Shown piece by piece: positions 1 through 5,214 of a DNA stretch of 6,258 nt. The translations under genes and the position numbers were made by a program. Origin of the DNA: Candidatus Omnitrophota bacterium (GTDB taxonomy: Bacteria; Omnitrophota; Omnitrophia; Omnitrophales; Aquincolibacteriaceae); assembly GCA_023819025.1 (NCBI GenBank), contig JAMWDC010000074.1:2094-8351 (forward strand). Direction: 5' to 3'. Position 1 is the stretch's first letter, and each line of letters begins with the position of its first letter. The notes under the pieces were generated by a model. That model ran no database searches and was not told the origin of the DNA. It was given only the letters and a program-made list of their open reading frames with translations.

Positions 1-891
1 ACGGGATATCGCCTTGGTCAACGCTTGGCGGGCGTCTTCGTATTTTCCAAGTCTCCACGAGACAACGCCGATATCGTAGTAAAGTTTCGCAAGTTTCTGA
101 TTCAGCTTTTCGGCAGCCTGAAAGGTCCGCAGAGCCTCCTCGTCCTGCCCCAACCTCAAGTAAAAATGCCCAAGGGCATAATAGAATTCAAAAGGCTGGT
201 CATATTGAATAAAAACAAGGTAGGATGACAAAAGTCTTTCGATCGTTTCGGAATCGAGGGCATTAATCCCCTTCGCGAAATCCATATCTCGGGTCAATAA
301 GATAATGTCACGGTTCGCCTTGGTGAATGTGGAAGGAATCTGTTTGCCGACATAGGGAAACATAATCGTGTTTGGATCACCGGTATGGATCGCGCCAAAT
401 AAATGGCCTAATTCGTGCACGAGTATCGTTTCTTCCTGGATTTTATAGAGATCTGTTTCAGGATAACGGAGAACCAGATAGCCCGAAAAAGGCTGGGTCC
501 GACCCAAGACATCAAAATCATTTTTATTCGGGGTGAATACTTCTTGGGTTAAACGGCTTAAACCGATCACGAGATCGACATTCTTTAACGGAAATCTCCG
601 CATTAAATCTACCAACAGATGATCCGTGCTTTGTTGTCCATCCGGAATCGACCAGTCCCAATAACGGCTGACGACAAAACGGAGTCCGAATTCCGTTTCG
701 AATATTTTTGAGGCATACGCAAGACGGCGTTCAAATTTCGGTTTCCAATCGGAAACGGACTTAAAATCCTTAGTTACTGCAACGCCGACACGGAGGATTC
801 TTGGGGGCGGGGCGGCATCGGCGACTTGTCCCCAAAGGGGAAAATGAAGACTCGGGATAAGAATGAGGACTATGGTTCTTAAAAAAACCAC
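1..891 (-). CDS. Secreted metzincin-type zinc metalloprotease with C-terminal TPRs (partial, 3' end off left edge)
   Basis: This frame stays open for 297 codons from a GTG at 891 to the window edge, so the C-terminus is missing. Residues 4-26 form a Sec-like signal peptide (hydrophobic TIVLILIPSLHFPLW, probable cleavage near VADA at about 23-26). The zinc site HELGHLFGAIH lies at residues 159-169, with catalytic Glu160 and ligands His159, His163 and His169. A Met-turn-like IMFP follows, its Met177 eight residues after the third His, the spacing seen in matrixins (M10A). No cysteine-switch prodomain is visible. From about residue 225 come two TPR-like units (YYALGHFYLRLGQDEEALRTF; then YYDIGVVSWRLGKYEDARQAL), which may continue beyond the edge. 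The likely role is an exported or periplasmic zinc protease whose TPRs bind a partner or substrate. The start is doubtful: GTG has no clear ribosome binding site, and the ATG overlapping the upstream stop is in another frame. The motif supports the protease call strongly; the exact family is less certain. Confidence 0.85.
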   Translation of the reverse strand, partial: MVFLRTIVLILIPSLHFPLWGQVADAAPPPRILRVGVAVTKDFKSVSDWKPKFERRLAYASKIFETEFGLRFVVSRYWDWSIPDGQQSTDHLLVDLMRRFPLKNVDLVIGLSRLTQEVFTPNKNDFDVLGRTQPFSGYLVLRYPETDLYKIQEETILVHELGHLFGAIHTGDPNTIMFPYVGKQIPSTFTKANRDIILLTRDMDFAKGINALDSETIERLLSSYLVFIQYDQPFEFYYALGHFYLRLGQDEEALRTFQAAEKLNQKLAKLYYDIGVVSWRLGKYEDARQALTKAISR

Positions 892-920
892 AAGGTGTTC
901 AAATCTTTCTGGGATTTCAT
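879..920 (-). other. Out-of-frame ATGA coupling start and T7 tract before the protease gene
   Basis: The ATG at 920-918 overlaps the TGA stop of the TPR gene (919-917), a normal arrangement for coupled genes. Its frame encodes only MKSQKDLNTLWFF before a TAA at 881-879. The TAA directly follows a run of seven T on the coding strand (A7 on the plus strand, 881-887). The protease frame is the -1 frame at this point. A single -1 slip on the T tract, or one extra T, would fuse this peptide to LRTIVLILIPS and give an ordinary Sec signal peptide beginning at the ATG. What is seen is the overlap, the stop and the tract. Frameshifting, re-initiation at the GTG (889-891) and a sequence error remain alternative readings. 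Confidence 0.55.
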
Positions 921-2890
921 ACCCTGACGGCGGCGAAGATCGATTGGGCCTCGCTTTCTTTTTCCCTAGCCTCGTCGTCTTTGCCGAGTGCGTATAAATT
1001 GTAGGCGCAATTTTTTAGTACAATGCCCAACTCCGGAGAATTCTTATCAAGATTTTTCTTCAAAATCACAAGGGCTTTTTCATAAACACCCTCGGCCTCG
1101 GAAAACTTGCTTTGAAGATAATAGACACGCGCTAAATTATGGAGCAAAATACCGACCTCGTAGTGATCCGGGCCCAAGGCTTTTCGGGATATCTTTAAAG
1201 CCCTTTGATAGAATTTTTCGGCGGCGTCATAGATCCCCCGATCGCGGTAAATTTCCGCAAGAAGAGATAAGGCCTGCGACATTTCCGAAGGGAAAAAGTC
1301 GGACCTTCCCTCACAAAGGGCCACAACTCGCTTCCCGAGGGTTTCTGCTTGGCTCAGATCTTTCTGAAAACGGTAGAGCCTTGCCAGACAGTTCATCGTT
1401 CTCAGCGAGTTGACATAATCGGGGCCCCATGCCTTCTCCCAAATTTCCAAGGCCCGCTTGTAATTTGAAATAGCCTCCGGGTACTGCGCAAGCGAATCTT
1501 GAAATTGTGCCAGGTTATAAAGGGATTGGGCAGTGTCCGGATGATCGGCTCCGAGAGTTTTTCCCCGAATCTCTAAGGCCTTTCGATACCCGGACTCAGC
1601 CCCTTGGCCGCCTTGAAACACTTCAGCCACTAACGCCAAATTATTCAGGCTTTGTGCAACGTCTGGATGATCGGGGCCTAAAACCTTCTCCCGAATTTCT
1701 AACGCTCGTTTGAAGAGTGCCTGAGCATCCTCATATTCGCCCACCGAAAAATGGACCAGTCCAAGGTTATTCAGGGATTGAGCGACATCGGCATGCGACG
1801 GACCCAGTTTCTTGCCGCGAATGGCCAGTACTTTTTTATGAAGGTTTTTAGCTTCAGAATATTTGCCGGCACCGTGATATACTAGAGCTAAGTTATTGAG
1901 ATCCCGCAAGATATTGGGATGATCCTTCTCAAAAATTTTTCGATCGATCTCCAGTACACGTTGATAAAGGGCCTCCGCTTGTTGGTATCGCCCCTGTTCG
2001 CGATAGATCCCCGCTAAATTATTCATCGTGGTGGCCAGTTCAGGATCATCTGGCGATAGGGCCTTCTTCTGAATCTCCAAGGCCCGTTGATATAAAGCCT
2101 CCACCCCAAGAAATTTCCCTTGATCACTATAAAGTCCAGCCAGGTTATTGAGATCACTGGCAACATGAGAGTGATTCACTCCCAACGTCTTCTCGTCAAT
2201 TTCTAACGCCCTCTTTAGTAACGGCTCTGCATCCGCATACCGGCCTTCCTTCCTATAAACTTCTGCGAGGTTATTCAGCGAGGTTGCCAGGTCCGGATGC
2301 GCCAAACCCAGATGTTTTTCGTCAATTTTGAGCGCTCGGAGGAAAAGCGACTCGGCCTCTTTGAATCGTCCCTGGACGTCGTAGAGGAGGGCCAGGTTAT
2401 TCAGCGACTCGGAAACATCCGGATGTTCGGAACCTAATATTTCCTCTCGCATCGCTAACGCTTTTTTATTACACGTCTCGGCCGAACCATAATCGCCTTT
2501 GGAGAAATACATGAAGGCCAGCCGATGGAGGGATTGTGCAACATTGATATGCTTGGAACCGAATTCCTTTTGGGCGGCCTCCAATGCCTGTTCGGCGACT
2601 TGAACGGCATGGATGTAGTCCCGTTTCTGATAAAGATCTTCCAATCGGGTATTTAACTGCTCCCAGGTCTCCGCTTGAGCAAACACACCACCCGCCTGAA
2701 GGAGAATGACTACAAAAAAGAGGATTTTCCCTATCAATCGATACAAGAAGCCACCGGATTGGCAGTTGGAAATGTTGGAATCATCAGACCGTTCCTTAAA
2801 ATGTCTGATGGCCAACTTGGATCCCAAGGATCTCAGGATCCGTCTCAATTTTTTCAACATGACCTTCGATCTTGCCGTTGTCTTATGCAA
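917..2890 (-). CDS. Exported kinesin-light-chain-type TPR repeat protein
   Basis: The longest reading gives 657 residues from a TTG at 2890. Residues 50-71 are a Sec signal core (RLIGKILFFVVILLQAGGVFA) with cleavage likely at VFA-QAE. The rest is an unbroken TPR solenoid of the kinesin-light-chain type (TPR_10/TPR_12), with units resembling SLNNLALVY...G.Y..A..L..RALEI..K.LG.DHPDVA. No enzymatic domain is visible, so it is probably a periplasmic or envelope scaffold for protein binding. The N-terminal 45 residues are unusually long and basic for a signal peptide n-region, so the true start may be ATG 2860, TTG 2746 or TTG 2737; the last two would give typical signal peptides. On the longest reading the gene begins 5 bp after the ylxP stop, and it ends in an ATGA overlap with the protease leader, consistent with one transcript. 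The metalloprotease next to it also carries TPRs. The TPR class is certain, the cellular role is not known. Confidence 0.93.
   Translation of the reverse strand: MHKTTARSKVMLKKLRRILRSLGSKLAIRHFKERSDDSNISNCQSGGFLYRLIGKILFFVVILLQAGGVFAQAETWEQLNTRLEDLYQKRDYIHAVQVAEQALEAAQKEFGSKHINVAQSLHRLAFMYFSKGDYGSAETCNKKALAMREEILGSEHPDVSESLNNLALLYDVQGRFKEAESLFLRALKIDEKHLGLAHPDLATSLNNLAEVYRKEGRYADAEPLLKRALEIDEKTLGVNHSHVASDLNNLAGLYSDQGKFLGVEALYQRALEIQKKALSPDDPELATTMNNLAGIYREQGRYQQAEALYQRVLEIDRKIFEKDHPNILRDLNNLALVYHGAGKYSEAKNLHKKVLAIRGKKLGPSHADVAQSLNNLGLVHFSVGEYEDAQALFKRALEIREKVLGPDHPDVAQSLNNLALVAEVFQGGQGAESGYRKALEIRGKTLGADHPDTAQSLYNLAQFQDSLAQYPEAISNYKRALEIWEKAWGPDYVNSLRTMNCLARLYRFQKDLSQAETLGKRVVALCEGRSDFFPSEMSQALSLLAEIYRDRGIYDAAEKFYQRALKISRKALGPDHYEVGILLHNLARVYYLQSKFSEAEGVYEKALVILKKNLDKNSPELGIVLKNCAYNLYALGKDDEAREKESEAQSIFAAVRV
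926..2653 (-). repeat. Array of 13-14 TPR units in exact 42-residue (126-bp) register
   Basis: The NNLA-like anchor (positions 122, 164, 206, 248, 290, 332, 374, 416, 458, 500, 542, 584 and 626 of the 657-residue reading) recurs every 42 residues with no insertion or deletion. A weaker first unit near residue 80 keeps the same phase: its DY at 91-92 aligns with DY at 133-134. Units 2-8 are closest to consensus. The units near 416 and 542 have degenerate first helices, and the last unit (KNCAYNLYALG) caps the array. The sequence diverges between units at DNA level, so this is an old protein repeat, not a recent tandem duplication. Confidence 0.9.
2734..2784 (-). other. Possible 16-codon leader ORF ahead of the TPR signal peptide
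   Basis: An ATG at 2784 with AAGGA 8 nt upstream encodes MIPTFPTANPVASCID and stops at a TGA (2736-2734) that overlaps the TTG at 2737-2735 as TTGA. That TTG is in the TPR frame and would give a signal peptide starting MIGKILFFVVILL. The arrangement resembles a translationally coupled leader peptide. It is very short, shows no recognisable sequence, and lies in an alternative frame of the longest TPR reading, so it may be chance. Confidence 0.2.
2782..2810 (-). repeat. Inverted repeat with SD-like loop in the TPR gene leader
   Basis: CATCAGAC (2782-2789) and GTCTGATG (2803-2810) are a perfect 8-bp inverted pair around a 13-nt loop. Read on the minus strand the loop contains AAGGA (2797-2793), a Shine-Dalgarno-like sequence, placed 8 nt before an ATG at 2784-2782. 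If the TPR gene starts at TTG 2746 or 2737, this hairpin lies in the untranslated ylxP-TPR gap and could affect translation. If the gene starts at 2890 or 2860, it is simply within the coding sequence. The pairing is seen; any function is inference. Confidence 0.45.
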
Positions 2891-2895
2891 CCAAG

Positions 2896-3192
2896 CTAAA
2901 GAAATTCGATTTGATGATTGACAAGTTCGACTCCATGGACCTGTTCCATCAAAGACAAAACACTATCCAGACAGCTGTTCACGTAACTCTTGTCGCTTCC
3001 GATCATGCAAATACCAAAAACGGACGTCTGCCACTTGTCCATCCCAGACAGCTCGGCAACCGAAACATTAAACCGCGAACGGATTTTATCCTTCAGACTT
3101 TTGAGGACGCTGCGTTTGGACTTCAACGAACCAGAAGCTGGAATGAACAAATCGACTGTAAGAACACCCAGATGTACTGTAGTTTCTGACAT
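2896..3192 (-). CDS. ylxP: YlxP-like DUF503 family protein
   Basis: The 98-residue product starting MSETTVHLGVLTVDLFIP matches the DUF503/YlxP pattern along its whole length. It has the N-terminal GVLT.DL.IP strand, then the family hallmark SLKSKRSVLKSLKDKIR (residues 22-38) and RFNVSVAE (40-47), then a W followed by a hydrophobic strand (VFGICMIG), and a C-terminal VELVNHQIEFL. The family is small, cytosolic and conserved; in Firmicutes and many other bacteria it is encoded with infB and rbfA and is linked to ribosome function, but its biochemistry is poorly defined. An in-frame extension to 3294 exists. I prefer ATG 3192 because it gives the family's usual length, has AGG a few bases upstream, and leaves the candidate promoter at 3256-3285 outside the gene. 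No infB or rbfA is beside it; it heads a run of exported TPR and protease genes. Confidence 0.88.
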   Translation of the reverse strand: MSETTVHLGVLTVDLFIPASGSLKSKRSVLKSLKDKIRSRFNVSVAELSGMDKWQTSVFGICMIGSDKSYVNSCLDSVLSLMEQVHGVELVNHQIEFL

Positions 3193-3255
3193 TGGCCTGA
3201 GCAAGCCACCCTGTGGCTTCATTCCATAATCGTTGAACAGATTTTGTGGGCTTAT

Positions 3256-3285
3256 TTTATAAGAAAACGCCGCCCAAATAAACAA
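3256..3285 (-). promoter_or_regulatory. Candidate sigma-70-type promoter for the ylxP-TPR-protease run
   Basis: On the minus strand TTGTTT (3285-3280) and TATAAA (3261-3256) are separated by 18 nt. The -10 matches consensus at five of six positions, while the -35 matches only its TTG. Transcription would begin near 3249 and leave a leader of about 57 nt before ATG 3192. The hexamers are common in AT-rich stretches, so this is a moderate call at best. Confidence 0.3.
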
Positions 3286-3420
3286 AGAACCCATAGAAAG
3301 GCGCCCAGACCGTTGCGGCAGGGATAAATCTGTCTCGCTTTCATACGATTGGCCTTATCTCAACCCAAGGACGCTAAAATCCATGCCGTTAATTTCCGGG
3401 GCTGAATTATGATGAACTCA

Positions 3421-3429
3421 TGCTATACT
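3421..3429 (+). promoter_or_regulatory. Candidate extended -10 promoter for the plus-strand gene
   Basis: TGCTATACT fits the extended -10 pattern TGnTATAAT with one mismatch. No good -35 lies at the usual distance (GCTGAA at 3401-3406), which is typical of extended -10 promoters. The start of transcription would be near 3436, giving a leader of about 64 nt before ATG 3500. Confidence 0.4.
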
Positions 3430-3499
3430 TACGACCTCGGAAAAACAAATTGAGCGCTTGGAAGGCCAGTGTTATCTTCCGCAACTTTTCTAACACCCC

Positions 3500-4093
3500 A
3501 TGGAAAAGAAAAATATTGCACGACTGATTATTCTCATTGCTATCGGATTCCTGGGGGGCTGCTGTTTCCTTTTTGGAAAATGGATTCAGGGCCCCGAGGT
3601 CAAGCTGAAAGACGGCTATTACATTCAGCGGAAACTTCGTTTTCATTTCAAAATTCCTGACGGATGGATTCTTCTCAAAACGCCTGACAAAAAAATGGCC
3701 AAACATATCCTGCGGCTGGACGGTTACCATGAAATGCCGGATACAAGCGCTTATCTTCCCACCCTGGCTATTGATTACGAAACAGTCCCCCAAGAAAGCA
3801 AGTATCTCATCCGTTTACGCATGAATGAAGATATTGCTTCGATCCAGGCCGATCGGGAGCACTATGCGGGTCAAAAAATCAAAGCCAACGATATCCGTAA
3901 TCATCCGAAATTTGCGTTTCAGGGACGACTCGTGTATTCGTATATCGGATTTCACAAAAACCAGATTCAAATCACGGAAAAGAGGTATTTAATAAAAAAT
4001 AAAGTTCTAATAAAATTGACCCTTGGAGATTTTGAAAGTAAAGTTAACAACCGAGTGCTGGAAGAAATCCTGGCATCTATGAGTTTTGATTGA
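3500..4093 (+). CDS. Small membrane-anchored or lipidated protein, PsbP/DcrB-like pattern
   Basis: The 197-residue product has a basic N-terminus (MEKKNIAR) and a hydrophobic stretch at 9-20 ending in LGGC, a possible lipobox with Cys21. Hydrophobicity continues past the double cysteine (CCFLFGKWI), so an uncleaved membrane anchor is an alternative. The remaining soluble domain begins with FHFKIPDGWILLKT (48-61) and ends with VLIKLTLGDFESKVNNRVLE followed by EILASMSF. This edge pattern (f.IP.gW at the start, strand-helix 'ilaSf' at the end) is typical of PsbP/DcrB/Mog1-fold proteins; no catalytic motif is seen. A stop codon lies 9 bp before the ATG, so no longer start is possible, and no Shine-Dalgarno is recognisable in ACTTTTCTAACACCCC. 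It stands alone on the plus strand and converges with the MORN gene, 12 bp apart. The reading frame is secure, the fold is a suggestion, the function unknown. Confidence 0.8.
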   Translation: MEKKNIARLIILIAIGFLGGCCFLFGKWIQGPEVKLKDGYYIQRKLRFHFKIPDGWILLKTPDKKMAKHILRLDGYHEMPDTSAYLPTLAIDYETVPQESKYLIRLRMNEDIASIQADREHYAGQKIKANDIRNHPKFAFQGRLVYSYIGFHKNQIQITEKRYLIKNKVLIKLTLGDFESKVNNRVLEEILASMSFD

Positions 4094-4105
4094 ACCGTTG
4101 CCGTA

Positions 4106-5188
4106 TTACAAGGGTCCCCCCCCTTCGCCTGTAGACCTTCCAGTATGCGATCCCTTTTCGACCGGTGGTTCCGTATTTTGTACGGAAATGGCTTCTCCTT
4201 CTGAATAAATACGAATCGGGTCTTGAATCATACCGCTGCGATATTCGCTCTCAAACCAAGGGCTGCCGCTTAAATAATAAAATCTTTCAGCCCCTTCTCG
4301 AAGCCCTTCGATAAATTCACTATGAGTCCACAGCTCATTGCTTTCGTAATAGGTTTTCAGGGAACCGTGAAATTGACCTCCTTTAAAATTGATCTCGGTC
4401 CACAACCGACCGCTTTCATAATAAAGCCGGACGATACCTTCCAGTTGACCATTGACGAAACCCCATTCTGAACTTAACGTCCCGTTGCGCGTAAATGTTT
4501 TGGCGATGTTCTGCTGTTTTCCTTCCTCATAACTCCAGGATCTAATCAATTCGCCGGTCTCTGAATAGGCCTTGAAAACCCCGCCCTCCTGACTCTCTCG
4601 AGGCTGGACCACTTGAACGGGCTCCCCATTTTCAGAATAGGCCTGTACCGTACCTGTAAGTTTCCCGGCCGTAAAAAACATCTCAATCCACAGGGCGCCA
4701 TTATTGTAGTAATACCGGGCCGGCCCATCCTCAAGACCCTTCTTATATTCACAGGACGTCCATAAACTGCCATCCGGGCGGTAGGTCAAAACAGTCCCAT
4801 GTATCAAATGATCTTTAAACCCGATGGATTTCCACAAGGCACCGTTCCCGTAATAGAAACGCGCTTCTTTATCCGGTTGCCCATCCTTAAAATTCCATTC
4901 CGAGCTGATCCGACCATCCTGATAATAGGTTTTCAACTCTTCAATCCGATGGATATCTTTGGAGGATTTCTTCATCGCTGGTTTTTTATCCGAGCGCATT
5001 CCGGTAGGGCCACGCGATCCCTTTGGTGCGTGAACGTTGCCGCCGGGTTCGGCTGTTTGCGTAACTTCCTCTAAAACATCCGAACCCACAGAAAAAATCC
5101 CAAAGAGCCCGTGAATGGATGGGAGGCCAAATAAGAGGAGGGCAATGAAGGCAAAACCGATTGCGATAACTATCATAAAGTTTCGCAT
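4106..5188 (-). CDS. Membrane-anchored MORN_2 (YwqK-type) repeat protein
   Basis: The 360-residue product starts MRNF and has a hydrophobic segment at 5-33 (MIVIAIGFAFIALLLFGLP and on), read as a signal anchor. A Gly/Pro/Lys-rich linker (about 45-80) is followed by ten 24-residue repeats of the form r.YY.nG.LW.e..f..G...G. Such MORN variant repeats (Pfam MORN_2) are often labelled 'YwqK family antitoxin', but no toxin partner is visible here and that label should not be taken as function. The protein probably projects a beta-rich solenoid from the membrane, possibly binding peptides, lipids or wall material. The ATG has GAG about 8 nt upstream and begins 26 bp after the dinB stop, so cotranscription with dinB is likely. 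The C-terminus (EGGGPL) is encoded by a run of eight G, so its exact end is sensitive to slippage or sequence error. Confidence 0.9.
   Translation of the reverse strand: MRNFMIVIAIGFAFIALLLFGLPSIHGLFGIFSVGSDVLEEVTQTAEPGGNVHAPKGSRGPTGMRSDKKPAMKKSSKDIHRIEELKTYYQDGRISSEWNFKDGQPDKEARFYYGNGALWKSIGFKDHLIHGTVLTYRPDGSLWTSCEYKKGLEDGPARYYYNNGALWIEMFFTAGKLTGTVQAYSENGEPVQVVQPRESQEGGVFKAYSETGELIRSWSYEEGKQQNIAKTFTRNGTLSSEWGFVNGQLEGIVRLYYESGRLWTEINFKGGQFHGSLKTYYESNELWTHSEFIEGLREGAERFYYLSGSPWFESEYRSGMIQDPIRIYSEGEAISVQNTEPPVEKGSHTGRSTGEGGGPL
4116..4123. repeat. C8 homopolymer near the 3' end of the MORN gene
   Basis: Eight consecutive C on the plus strand (G8 in the coding strand) encode the Gly-rich tail just before the MORN stop. 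One extra G would replace PL with a tail of about ten residues before a TAG; one fewer would give a longer overlap into the convergent gene. Tracts of this kind are candidates for length variation and for sequencing error. Confidence 0.6.
4214..4933 (-). repeat. Ten exact 24-residue (72-bp) MORN_2 units
   Basis: Residues 86-325 divide into ten units of exactly 24 residues, for example starting KTYYQDGRISSEW, RFYYGNGALWKS, RYYYNNGALWIE, RLYYESGRLWTE and RFYYLSGSPWFE. A truncated eleventh unit begins RIYSEG. The fifth unit (QAYSENGEPVQVVQPRES) has lost the core aromatic and glycine positions. No insertion breaks the register. Confidence 0.88.
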
Positions 5189-5214
5189 AACAAAAACTCG
5201 TCAGTATCCGTGGC

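Larger units (their letters stand above)
3193..3499. other. Divergent intergenic region
   Basis: About 307 bp separate ylxP (minus) from the plus-strand gene at 3500. It holds one candidate promoter for each direction, described separately. A weaker minus-strand alternative is TTGGGT, 17 nt, TATGAA, ending near 3341. I see no tRNA, terminator hairpin, long inverted repeat or convincing small gene here. The minus-strand open frame over 3193-3294 is an upstream extension of ylxP without family similarity. Confidence 0.6.

Noticed and set aside
25..228. Plus-strand open frame of 67 codons
   Set aside because: It lies antisense to the TPR part of the metalloprotease, which has clear domain structure; the plus frame shows no recognisable features.
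988..1413. Plus-strand open frame of 141 codons
   Set aside because: Antisense to the TPR repeats; its Pro/Arg/Ser-rich composition is what reverse reading of such repeats produces.
926..2653. Regular 126-bp periodicity as a CRISPR or satellite repeat
   Set aside because: The period is that of coding TPR units with diverged DNA; there are no identical repeats with unique spacers.
2826..2850. Three GATCC copies (two of them GGATCC) at 8-9 bp spacing as an operator
   Set aside because: Short, irregularly spaced, and readable as Ile/Ser/Lys coding sequence in the longest TPR reading; no known site recognised.
2872..3189. Plus-strand open frame of 105 codons
   Set aside because: Antisense to the YlxP-like gene, whose family match runs the full length.
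3193..3294. N-terminal extension of the YlxP-like protein
   Set aside because: Not part of the DUF503 pattern, exceeds usual length, and overlaps a candidate promoter.
3407..3793. Minus-strand open frame of 128 codons
   Set aside because: Overlaps the plus-strand anchored protein and the candidate promoter; no family-like sequence and no support from neighbours.
4106..4130. AAGGG-TCCCCC-CCCTT as a bidirectional terminator
   Set aside because: The stem is only five pairs, no T tract follows on either side, and it lies inside the MORN coding end.
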